From assembly GCA_035629025.1 (NCBI GenBank), contig DASPIU010000043.1:12144-76143 (forward strand): a stretch of 64,000 bases of DNA, given 5' to 3'. Below are positions 35,229 through 42,118 of the stretch, in pieces. Position 1 is the first letter of the stretch, and each line of letters opens with the position of its first letter. The stretch comes from Stenotrophomonas_A sp035629025. GTDB lineage: Bacteria > Pseudomonadota > Gammaproteobacteria > Xanthomonadales > Xanthomonadaceae. The position numbers and the translations under genes are program-made. The notes beneath the pieces are model-generated. The model worked only from the letters and a program-made list of their open reading frames with translations. It did not search any database and was not told where the DNA came from.

Positions 35229-35548
35229 AGACCCTGCTGCTGTTCGTGCTGACCGCCGTGGCCGAGATCGTCGGCTGCTACCTGCCGTGGTTGTGGTTGC
35301 GCCGCGGCGCCAGTGCCTGGTGGCTGCTGCCGGCGGCGGCGAGTCTGGCGCTGTTCGTGTGGCTGCTGAGCCTGCACCCGACCGCTTCGGGGCGGGTATA
35401 TGCGGCTTACGGCGGGGTCTATGTCGCCGTCGCCCTGGCCTGGCTGTGGGCGGTGGATGCGGTACGGCCGACGCGCTGGGACCTGCTCGGCGTGGCGCTG
35501 TGCCTGTGCGGCATGGCAGTGATCATGTTTTCCCCGCGCACTGCCTGA
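35225..35548 (+). CDS. ynfA: YnfA/UPF0060 small membrane protein
   Basis: 107 residues with four membrane segments. Family marks: AEIVGCYLPWLWLR (~13-26), GRVYAAYGGVYVAVALAWLW (~55-74) and a short basic turn before the last segment. Related to the small multidrug resistance fold; some YnfA proteins have been reported as efflux pumps. Its ATG overlaps the mazG stop. Confidence 0.9.
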   Translation: MKTLLLFVLTAVAEIVGCYLPWLWLRRGASAWWLLPAAASLALFVWLLSLHPTASGRVYAAYGGVYVAVALAWLWAVDAVRPTRWDLLGVALCLCGMAVIMFSPRTA

Positions 35549-35597
35549 GCCGGGCCGGCGTATGCTGGCGCTACCACCGCGCCCGGAGGGAGAGGCC

Positions 35598-35900
35598 ATG
35601 CGCAGGTTTGCCAGCTTCCGCGAGTTCTATCCGTTCTACCTCGCCGAGCATGCCAACCGCACCTCGCGCCGCCTGCACTTCATTGGCAGCTGCGGCGTGC
35701 TGGCGCTGGTCGTACTGGCCATCGCCAGCGCGCGCCCGGTCTGGCTGCTGGCGGCGCTGCTCTGCGGCTACGGTTTTGCCTGGGTCGGCCACTTCTTCTT
35801 CGAGAAGAACCGCCCGGCCACCTTCCGCCATCCCTTCTATTCGTTTGCCGGCGACTGGGTGATGTTCCGCGACATCCTGCGCGGACGCATCCCTTTCTAG
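35598..35900 (+). CDS. DUF962 / Mpo1-like membrane protein
   Basis: 100 residues from the ATG at 35598, chosen because GGAGGGAGAGG lies just upstream; an ATG at 35562 adds 12 residues without a ribosome site. Family motif: FYPFYLAEHANRTSRRLHFIG (split here as FYPFYLxEH and RxLHFIG) and WVGHFFFEKNRPATFRHPFY. Two membrane segments lie between. Homologues in yeast (Mpo1) are dioxygenases of 2-hydroxy fatty-acid alpha-oxidation; the His residues of that site are present. Function in bacteria is not established. Confidence 0.85.
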   Translation: MRRFASFREFYPFYLAEHANRTSRRLHFIGSCGVLALVVLAIASARPVWLLAALLCGYGFAWVGHFFFEKNRPATFRHPFYSFAGDWVMFRDILRGRIPF

Positions 35901-35963
35901 GCGGCGGCGCGGGCAGGGCTGCGGCATACTGCGGCTTCACAGGGGAAGATCAAGGAGAGGCGG

Positions 35964-36938
35964 ATGTTCACGACGGGATTCCTGACGCTGGTGGTGCTGG
36001 TCGTCGGTGCCATCGTCCTGTTCAAGGCGGTGCGCATGGTGCCGCAGGGCTATGAATGGACGGTTGAGCGCTTCGGCAAGTACACCCATACGCTGACCCC
36101 TGGTCTGCATGTGCTGGTGCCGGTGGTGTACGGCGTCGGCCGCAAGGTCAACATGATGGAGCAGGTGCTGGAAGTGCCCAGCCAGGACGTCATCACCAAG
36201 GACAACGCTGTCGTGCGCGTGGACGGCGTGGTGTTCTTCCAGGTGCTGGACGCGGCCAAGGCCGCCTATGAGGTCGCCAACCTGGAAGTGGCCACGATTG
36301 CCCTGGTGCAGACCAACATCCGCACGGTGATCGGCTCGATGGACCTGGACGAGTCGCTGAGCCAGCGCGAGACCATCAACGCCAAGCTGCTGAACGTGGT
36401 CGACCACGCCACCAATCCGTGGGGCATCAAGGTCACCCGCATCGAGATCAAGGACATCCAGCCGCCGCAGAACCTGGTGCAGTCGATGCAGCAGCAGAAG
36501 ATGGCCGAGCAGAACAAGCGCGCCGCCGTGCTGGAAGCCGAGGGCGTGCGCCAGTCCGAGATCCTGCGCGCCGAGGGCCAGAAGCAGGCGGCCGTGCTCG
36601 AGGCTGAGGGCCGCAAGGAAGCCGCCTTCCGCGACGCCGAGGCGCGCGAGCGTTCGGCCGAGGCCGAGGCGCGGGCCACGCAGATGGTCTCCGACGCCAT
36701 CGCCGCCGGGAACGTGCAGGCGATCAACTACTTCGTCGCGCAGAAATACGTCGAGGCGTTCAAGGAACTGGCCACCGCGCCAAACCAGAAGTTCGTGCTG
36801 ATGCCGATGGAGTCCTCCGGCATCATCGGTTCCATCGCCGGCATTGCCGACCTCGCCAAGCAGGCCTTGAGCGAGCGCGCCAATCCCCCACCGCAGCCGC
36901 CGCGCGGCAATCCGCCGCCGCCGCGCTTCGGGGCCTGA
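35964..36938 (+). CDS. qmcA: SPFH/band-7 membrane protein QmcA
   Basis: 324 residues: N-terminal membrane anchor (~6-24), band-7 domain (~25-180: VPQGYEWTVERFGKYTHTLTPG, then VPSQDVITKDNAVVRVDGVV), and a long Glu/Ala/Arg coiled coil (~180-245: MAEQNKRAAVLEAEG, LRAEGQKQAAVLEAEG). The C-terminus is Pro-rich (PPPQPPRGNPPPPRF). QmcA-type stomatins form oligomers with NfeD and act in membrane-protein quality control with FtsH. The gene is 3 bases before nfeD. Confidence 0.92.
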   Translation: MFTTGFLTLVVLVVGAIVLFKAVRMVPQGYEWTVERFGKYTHTLTPGLHVLVPVVYGVGRKVNMMEQVLEVPSQDVITKDNAVVRVDGVVFFQVLDAAKAAYEVANLEVATIALVQTNIRTVIGSMDLDESLSQRETINAKLLNVVDHATNPWGIKVTRIEIKDIQPPQNLVQSMQQQKMAEQNKRAAVLEAEGVRQSEILRAEGQKQAAVLEAEGRKEAAFRDAEARERSAEAEARATQMVSDAIAAGNVQAINYFVAQKYVEAFKELATAPNQKFVLMPMESSGIIGSIAGIADLAKQALSERANPPPQPPRGNPPPPRFGA

Positions 36939-36941
36939 GCC

Positions 36942-37373
36942 ATGCGCACGGAAGTCGTGGTGTGGGCCGCGCTCGCGCTGCTGCTGTTCGCGGCCGAGGC
37001 GCTGGCGCCGGGCGCCTTCATGCTGTGGATGGGCCTGGCCGCGGCGGTCGTGTTCGTCGTGGTGTGGGTCGTGCCCGACATCCCGTTGCTGATGCAGGCG
37101 CTGATCTTCGTGGTGCTCAGTTTCGTCTCGGTCCAGGTCTACCGCACCTGGTTCCGCCGCCGCGACCGCCAGAGCGATCAGCCGCTGCTCAACCGCCGTG
37201 CCGAGCAACTGGTCGGCCGGGTCGTCGTACTCGACCAGCCCATCAGCGGCGGCCGCGGCCGCGCCAAGATCGATGATGCGTTCTGGGTGGTGGTCGGCCC
37301 GGAACTGCCGGTGGGCAGCGCGGTGCGCGTGGTGGCGGTGGACGGGATGACGCTGAAGGTGCAGGAAGCCTGA
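36942..37373 (+). CDS. nfeD: NfeD-family protein (short form)
   Basis: 143 residues: two membrane segments (~5-55), then a small OB-fold (~85-143: QLVGRVVVLDQPISGGRGRAKIDDAFW). Lacks the ClpP-like protease domain of long NfeD proteins. Works with QmcA, whose gene it follows immediately. Confidence 0.88.
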   Translation: MRTEVVVWAALALLLFAAEALAPGAFMLWMGLAAAVVFVVVWVVPDIPLLMQALIFVVLSFVSVQVYRTWFRRRDRQSDQPLLNRRAEQLVGRVVVLDQPISGGRGRAKIDDAFWVVVGPELPVGSAVRVVAVDGMTLKVQEA

Positions 37374-37393
37374 GAGCCCCCGGTCCCGGTTCC

Positions 37394-37402
37394 TGAGATA
37401 AT
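37394..37402 (+). promoter_or_regulatory. extended -10 promoter of gcvT
   Basis: TGAGATAAT is an extended -10 (TGn + GATAAT) 28 bases before the gcvT ATG, within the 57-base gap after nfeD. It suggests gcvT is transcribed on its own. Confidence 0.5.
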
Positions 37403-37430
37403 CCCGTCTTTGAAACCGGAACCCTTCGCC

Positions 37431-38540
37431 ATGAGCCTCAAGCAGACCCTCCTCAATGCCACCCACCGCGCGCTCGGCGCCAAGATGGTGGACTTCGGGG
37501 GCTGGGACATGCCCATCCATTACGGTTCGCAGCTGGACGAGCACCACCAGGTGCGCCGCGACGCGGGCATGTTCGACGTCAGCCACATGACCGTGGTCGA
37601 CCTGCGCGGCGAGCGCGTGCGTCCGTTCCTGCGCTACCTGCTGGCCAACTCGGTGGACAAGCTCAAGGTGGCCGGCAAGGCGCTGTACACCTGCATGCTC
37701 AATCCGCAGGGCGGGGTGATCGACGACCTGATCGTCTACTACCAGGCAGAGGACTTCTTCCGCCTGGTGGTCAACGCCGCGACCCGCGAAAAGGATCTGG
37801 CCTGGATCACCGAGCAGGCCGCGGCCTTCGGCGTGCAGGTCAGCGAACGCCCGGACTTCGCGATGATCGCCGTGCAAGGCCCGAACGCGCGCGCCAAGGT
37901 GGTCTCGCTGCTGGCCGAGGCCGACCAGGCGGCGGCGCGCAAGCTCGGCCGCTTTGCCGCGCTGCATGCGCAGTCGGCCAGCGGCGTGCCGCTGTTCGTG
38001 GCGCGCACCGGCTACACCGGCGAGGACGGTTTCGAGATCGTGCTGCCGGAAGCCGACGCGGTGGCGTTCTGGAACGCGCTGCTGGAAGCAGGGGTCAAGC
38101 CGGCTGGTCTGGGCGCGCGCGACACGCTGCGCCTGGAGGCGGGCATGAACCTCTACGGCCAGGACATGGACGAGACCGTCACTCCTTATGAAGCGGCGCT
38201 GGCCTGGACCGTCGCCTTGGACGAGGATCGCGACTTCATCGGCCGCGACGTGCTGCAAGCGCAGCAGGCCAGTGGTGCGCCGCGGCAGATGATCGGCCTG
38301 GTGATGGACGAGAAGGGCGTGCTGCGCCACGGCCAGAAGGTGCTCACCGCGCAGGGCGAGGGCGAGATTCTTTCCGGCACCTTCTCGCCGACGCTGGGCA
38401 AGGCGATCGCTTTCGCACGTGTGCCGGCTGGCGAACCGGGCCAGGTGCGCGTGGACATCCGCGGCCGCGAAGTACCGGTACGCGTCGTCAAGTTCCCGTT
38501 CGTGCGCGAAGGCCAGGCCCAGCCCGGCGTGCTCGACTGA
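37431..38540 (+). CDS. gcvT: aminomethyltransferase GcvT (glycine cleavage T protein)
   Basis: 369 residues from the ATG at 37431. It passes the methylene group from aminomethyl-lipoyl GcvH to tetrahydrofolate. Marks: MVDFGGWDMPIHYGSQLDEH (~20-39), FDVSHMTVVDLRG, RTGYTGEDGFEIVLP (~195-209), AGMNLYGQDMDETVTPYEA and the C-terminal barrel with GEILSGTFSPTLGKAIAFA. GcvH follows by 100 bases; GcvP is not in the window. Confidence 0.96.
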   Translation: MSLKQTLLNATHRALGAKMVDFGGWDMPIHYGSQLDEHHQVRRDAGMFDVSHMTVVDLRGERVRPFLRYLLANSVDKLKVAGKALYTCMLNPQGGVIDDLIVYYQAEDFFRLVVNAATREKDLAWITEQAAAFGVQVSERPDFAMIAVQGPNARAKVVSLLAEADQAAARKLGRFAALHAQSASGVPLFVARTGYTGEDGFEIVLPEADAVAFWNALLEAGVKPAGLGARDTLRLEAGMNLYGQDMDETVTPYEAALAWTVALDEDRDFIGRDVLQAQQASGAPRQMIGLVMDEKGVLRHGQKVLTAQGEGEILSGTFSPTLGKAIAFARVPAGEPGQVRVDIRGREVPVRVVKFPFVREGQAQPGVLD

Positions 38541-38595
38541 GGACTCTCACCGCAGCCCGTACCGGCGCCGGGTGCTGCACCCGCGCCGGGTTGGT

Positions 38596-38601
38596 TAAAC
38601 T
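38596..38601 (+). promoter_or_regulatory. putative -10 (TAAACT) upstream of gcvH
   Basis: GGTTAAACT in the 100-base gap between gcvT and gcvH, 39 bases before the gcvH ATG. A similar GGTTAAAT precedes tetR at 50843. No strong -35 is seen. Confidence 0.35.
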
Positions 38602-38640
38602 ACGCCTCCATTCCCGACCCTGTTTTCCCGGAGCTTTCCC

Positions 38641-39036
38641 ATGAGCGAGATCCCTGGCGACCTCAAGTTCCTCAAATCCCACGAGTGGGCCCGCGTCGAA
38701 GGTAACGGCCGCGTTACCGTCGGCATCTCCGACCACGCACAGGGCCTGCTTGGTGACCTGGTCTATGTCGAACTGCCGAACGTCGGCGACAGCGTCGAGG
38801 CCGGCAACGGCGCGGCGGTGGTCGAGTCGGTCAAGGCAGCCTCGGACGTCTACAGCCCGGTCAGCGGCACGGTCGTGGAGGTCAACAGCGCGCTCAACGA
38901 CAAGCCGGAGACCATCAACGAGGACGCCTACGGCGATGGCTGGATCTTCGTGGTCGAGGTCAGCGAGCCGGACCAGCTCAACGAGCTGCTGTCCCCGGAC
39001 GACTACGCCGAACTGCTGGACGACGACGCTCACTGA
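38641..39036 (+). CDS. gcvH: glycine cleavage system H protein
   Basis: 131 residues, close to E. coli GcvH (129). The lipoyl lysine is in VVESVKAASD (~K65), in the hairpin of a lipoyl domain; FLKSHEWARVEGNG and GISDHAQGLLGDLVYVELP are family blocks. Acidic C-terminus. CGGAG precedes the start by 7 bases. It is followed by an intrinsic terminator. Confidence 0.96.
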   Translation: MSEIPGDLKFLKSHEWARVEGNGRVTVGISDHAQGLLGDLVYVELPNVGDSVEAGNGAAVVESVKAASDVYSPVSGTVVEVNSALNDKPETINEDAYGDGWIFVVEVSEPDQLNELLSPDDYAELLDDDAH

Positions 39037-39065
39037 CCCTTCACGGAAGTCAGCGCGACAGCAAA

Positions 39066-39092
39066 AAAACGGCCGCGAAAGCGGCCGTTTTT
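39066..39092 (+). terminator. intrinsic terminator after gcvH
   Basis: Eleven-base stem AAAACGGCCGC / GCGGCCGTTTT with a GAAA loop and a T tract, 30 bases after the gcvH stop. The A tract on the left makes it bidirectional. Confidence 0.9.
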
Positions 39093-39570
39093 CTTTGCCT
39101 CCGGATCGGATCGGCGCGACCCGGGCGGCCGCGCACTCGCGCTCGCCGATGCCGCGAACAGTGCGTCGCGATCGGCGAACCGGTGACCGACACGAAGCCG
39201 ACGCCACCCTCGCGGCGTTCGTGCACGGCGTGCGAAGTGGTCGCCGCGGCGTGCGCGGGGGTGGAAAAGTTTGCGCATTTCGCCCGATGCGATGCCGCGA
39301 AAGGCACCCGGACGAAAAAAATTTTCGCCCGGCGCCGGTGCCGTTGCGGTACCGGCAAGCGCCGTGGGCGGGTGGGTGCGCGGCATCGCGCGCGCATGCC
39401 GCGCTCGCCGATGCGCGCGAACAATACAGCTGAAAAGAAGTGCTTTTTTTTTATCGACCTTGCAGGCGGGCGCGCGCGCGGCGGCTTTGGCGGTGTGCGA
39501 AAGACGCTCCAGGCGGGTGCGGCCGCGTGGTCGCGAGGAACCCCGGATGAAAAATTTTTTCGCGGGACTG
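39093..39570. other. gene-free stretch with duplicated A/T-tract blocks
   Basis: No credible gene in 478 bases. Two degenerate copies of one block are visible. Copy A has CGCTCGCCGATGCCGCGAAC at ~39137 and GGACGAAAAAAATTTTCGCC at ~39311. Copy B has CGCTCGCCGATGCGCGCGAA at ~39401 and GGATGAAAAATTTTTTCGCG at ~39544. In this GC-rich genome A6T4-type tracts are unusual and should bend DNA. The stretch ends at the promoter of the histone-like gene, so a nucleoid-protein binding or silencing region is possible (inference). Confidence 0.5.
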
Positions 39571-39599
39571 TTGACAGTAAAAAAAACCGTGATTAGGTT
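39571..39599 (+). promoter_or_regulatory. sigma-70 promoter of the histone-like gene
   Basis: Perfect TTGACA (39571-39576), 17-base spacer with an A8 tract, and TAGGTT (39594-39599). It predicts a transcript start near 39606 and a ~285-base untranslated leader. Confidence 0.65.
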
Positions 39600-39890
39600 T
39601 CGCCCCAAGCAGACGTTGCTGCCGCAGAGAGTGAGTCGAATCGACATCAAGGTGACAAGCAAGCACTACGCATCCACCCCCGAACCCAAGACGGTGGATA
39701 CGGGTCTGCTTCCCTCCGCGAAAAGCTCAACGTCCATCCATTGCGCACCCGTGTCGGCGTCGACGCGGGTGTTTCTGTATCCGCCGCGTCGAAACCGACG
39801 GTCTGGCGGTAGCCGCGGGCGGGACCCCGCCGCGGACTTTGGTTTCACTGGGCACTTCAACTCCATAGTTCACTGACGAGGAGCCATCAC
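39600..39890 (+). other. long structured 5' leader of the histone-like gene
   Basis: 291 bases between promoter and ATG without a convincing ORF. It holds a nine-base-pair stem at 39747-39770 (ACCCGTGTC / GACGCGGGT, loop GGCGTC) and a GC-rich stem around 39814-39837 (CCGCGG.. / ..CCGCGG). AGGAG lies 9 bases before the ATG. Length and structure suggest post-transcriptional control; no known riboswitch is recognised. Confidence 0.5.
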
Positions 39891-40343
39891 ATGGCCACTA
39901 AGAAAGCTGCGAAGAAATCGGCCGCCAAGAAGGCGGTGAAGAAGACTGCGAAGAAGGCTGCCGGCAAGAAGACCGTCAAGAAGGCAGCGAAGAAGGTTGC
40001 CAAGAAGGCCGCCAAGAAGTCGCCGGCCAAGAAGGTCGCCAAGAAGTCCGCTGCCAAGAAGGCAGTGAAGAAGACCGCCAAGAAGGCTGCCAAGAAGGTC
40101 GCCAAGAAGTCGGCCGGCAAGAAGGCAGTGAAGAAGTCGGCCAAGAAGGCCACCAAGAAGGTTGCCAAGAAGTCGGCCGCCAAGAAGGGCGCCAAGAAGG
40201 CGGTGAAGAAGACCGCCAAGAAGGCTGCCAAGAAGGCTGCTCCGAAGAAGGCTGCGAAGAAGGTCGCCAAGAAGAAGCCGGCCGCTCGCAAGAAGAAGGC
40301 CGCTCCGGTCGCGCTTCCGGCTACCCCGGCGCCGCTGATCTGA
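39891..40343 (+). CDS. lysine/alanine-rich histone H1-like DNA-binding protein
   Basis: 150 residues, almost entirely Lys, Ala, Val, Thr and Ser in KKAAKK / KKVAKKSA type repeats, with a short non-repeat tail (APVALPATPAPLI). No globular domain. It resembles the C-terminal tail of histone H1 and bacterial AlgP / Hc1-like proteins, which bind and compact DNA. At the DNA level AAGAAG-GCC/GTC units repeat, so length is likely variable between strains. It is monocistronic with its own promoter, long leader and terminator. Confidence 0.85.
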   Translation: MATKKAAKKSAAKKAVKKTAKKAAGKKTVKKAAKKVAKKAAKKSPAKKVAKKSAAKKAVKKTAKKAAKKVAKKSAGKKAVKKSAKKATKKVAKKSAAKKGAKKAVKKTAKKAAKKAAPKKAAKKVAKKKPAARKKKAAPVALPATPAPLI

Positions 40344-40371
40344 TTCATCTGTCCCGATAGAGCCGTACATC

Positions 40372-40412
40372 AAGCTCTCTCCCCGGCGCCCAGCGGGGAG
40401 GGAGCTTTTTTA
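40372..40412 (+). terminator. intrinsic terminator of the histone-like gene
   Basis: Stem AAGCTC-CTCCCCG / CGGGGAG-GAGCTT with one bulged base on each side, followed by a T6 tract, 29 bases after the stop. Confidence 0.85.
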
Positions 40413-40431
40413 TTGGGCGACGCATCGGGCA

Positions 40432-40477
40432 ATCGAAACAGGAAGGGCGGCACCATGGCCGCCCTTACGGTTTCGAT
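40432..40477 (-). terminator. hairpin downstream of the beta-lactamase-like gene
   Basis: ATCGAAAC / GTTTCGAT outer stem and AAGGGCGGC / GCCGCCCTT inner stem around ACCATG. It lies 26 bases past the minus-strand gene's stop, so it would end that transcript; the U-tract is weak (CCTGTTTCG). Confidence 0.6.
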
Positions 40478-40503
40478 CGATGGGAGCCCGGGGCTCCCCG
40501 CTG

Positions 40504-41892
40504 TCAGCGCGGCGAGGCCACGGCCTTGCCGGTGGAAGCGCCGCGGCGCGGTGCCGGGGCGTCGGGACGCTCGGCCAGCATGTTGTCGTTGCCGAAGTCG
40601 CTGTCCACGTCGATGTCGAGCCAGCGCTGCGCCGGCAGGCCCATCGCCCGGTCGAGGATGGTCGGCAGCAGACCCGAAGGCAGGCCGCTCTCGCTGTTCC
40701 ACATGATCGCCACGCCGAGGTCGCGTTCGGGCACCAGTGCCACCAGCCCGCGATAGCCCTGCACGGCGCCGGCATGGAACACCACCTGGTGGCCGCTGTA
40801 GTCGAACACGCGCCAGCCCAATGCATAGCCGGCCGAATTGACGCGCTGGTGGCGCCAGCCCGAACGCATCTCGCCCGGGGTCGAAATCAGTGGCGCATGC
40901 AGCGTGGCCAGCAGCGGCGCGGGCAGCACGTCCGGGCGATGGCCGGTTTGTGCCAGCAGCCACTGCGCCATGTCATTGGCACTGGCGTTGACGCCGGCGG
41001 CCGGGGCCAGACGGTAATAAGTGGGCTTGGGGGTCAGCGCGACCCAGCCGTTGCGACTGCGCACATGCGGACGCGCCCAGCTTGGGCTGGCCTGGATGCC
41101 GGCCAGGCCGAGACTGGCATCGTTCATGCCCAGCGGCTTGAAGATGCGCTTCTCGACCGCCTGCTCGTAGAAGTTGCCCGACGCTGCAAACACCACATCG
41201 CCGACCAGGCTGAAGGCCACGTTCTGGTAGGCATAGCACTGGCCCGGCGCGCAGCGCAGCGGCGCGTAGGCCAGCTTGTGGCTGAGGGTGTAGTAGTCGT
41301 CGTTGGATTCGACGTCGCGGTCGTAGGCGTTGCGGGTCAGGCCGACGCGATGGCTGAGCACGTCGGCGATGGTGAGCTGGCGGGTGGCGACCGGATCGCT
41401 GAGCTGGAAGCCGGGCACGTAGTCGATCACCTTGCTGTCCCAACGCAGGGTGCCGTCGTTGACCAGCAGGCCGGCCATGGTGCCGGCGAACGCCTTGGAC
41501 AGCGACGCCAGACGGAACACGGTGTGCGCGTCGATGGGCTGCGGATGGTTGACGTCGGTGACGCCGAAGCCGCGCGCGCTGAGCACGCGCCCACCCTGCA
41601 CGATGGCGATGGCCATGCCGGGCACGCGCTCGCCGTAGGTGAGCTGCTCGGCTATCGATTCAAACACCGCCGGATCGAAGCCCTCGGCCAGCGGCAGTAC
41701 CGGGCCCTGTCCGGCGGCGGTGCGATAAGGCAGCGGCTGGGTCGGCGACGCGCTGGCGGTATTGAACGCCTGCAGCGTCTGCGCCGGCGGCGCCGGTGTC
41801 TGTGCAGTGGAAGACAACGCGAAGGGCATCAACACCCCGAGCAACCCCGATGCCACCGGACGAAGACGCCGGCGCCTGCTCATGTCTTTCAT
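40504..41892 (-). CDS. serine beta-lactamase-like hydrolase (class C / esterase family), secreted
   Basis: 462 residues from the ATG at 41892, which gives a signal peptide (RRRRLRPVASGLLGVLMPFA, cleavage near STAQ-T). Active-site motifs of the class C / DD-peptidase fold: SLSK (130-133), Y222-Q-N224, and an HAG triad late in the protein (FHAGAVQGY). Two Cys (CAPGQC, ~214-219) could pair. Such proteins are esterases, D-aminopeptidases or lactamases; the length and the long C-terminal part fit an esterase/peptidase better than an AmpC. It stands alone on the minus strand. No ampR-like regulator is beside it. Confidence 0.85.
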   Translation of the reverse strand: MKDMSRRRRLRPVASGLLGVLMPFALSSTAQTPAPPAQTLQAFNTASASPTQPLPYRTAAGQGPVLPLAEGFDPAVFESIAEQLTYGERVPGMAIAIVQGGRVLSARGFGVTDVNHPQPIDAHTVFRLASLSKAFAGTMAGLLVNDGTLRWDSKVIDYVPGFQLSDPVATRQLTIADVLSHRVGLTRNAYDRDVESNDDYYTLSHKLAYAPLRCAPGQCYAYQNVAFSLVGDVVFAASGNFYEQAVEKRIFKPLGMNDASLGLAGIQASPSWARPHVRSRNGWVALTPKPTYYRLAPAAGVNASANDMAQWLLAQTGHRPDVLPAPLLATLHAPLISTPGEMRSGWRHQRVNSAGYALGWRVFDYSGHQVVFHAGAVQGYRGLVALVPERDLGVAIMWNSESGLPSGLLPTILDRAMGLPAQRWLDIDVDSDFGNDNMLAERPDAPAPRRGASTGKAVASPR

Positions 41893-42015
41893 GTATGTCG
41901 TGCCTGTGACCCTGCTTGACGGGATTCTAGCGCCGCTTTTCGCAACAGCACAAACCGCGGCAAGATGAATGGGCATCCTGTTGAAACTGTGAGGGTTTTG
42001 CGGTGTTGTCGGGGC

Positions 42016-42118
42016 TGTAGGAGGGGATGTAGGAGGGGCTTCAGCCCCGAACGCGCCACGACCTGTCAGATGGCGGTCGCGGCTGATGGCCGAAAGGCCA
42101 CAAGAGCCGCTCCTACAG
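42016..42118. repeat. REP-like repeat cluster, mixed arms
   Basis: Starts with two partial GTAGGAGGGG heads (42017 and 42029), a GGGGCTTCAGCCCC palindrome, and an inverted right arm with the GATGGCCGAAAGGCCACAAGAG variant seen at 16453. It abuts the stop of the GMC oxidoreductase gene at 42113 and overlaps it by a few bases. Confidence 0.75.

Noticed and set aside
35562..35597. Earlier ATG for the DUF962 gene
   Set aside because: It has no Shine-Dalgarno, while GGAGGGAGAGG stands right before the ATG at 35598.
37373..37431. Glycine riboswitch before gcvT
   Set aside because: The gap is only 57 bases, too short for a tandem glycine aptamer, and an extended -10 promoter occupies it.
39183..39596. 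Open frames in the gene-free stretch before the histone-like gene
   Set aside because: No ribosome sites, repetitive Arg/Cys-rich translations, and overlap with the A/T-tract repeats and promoter.
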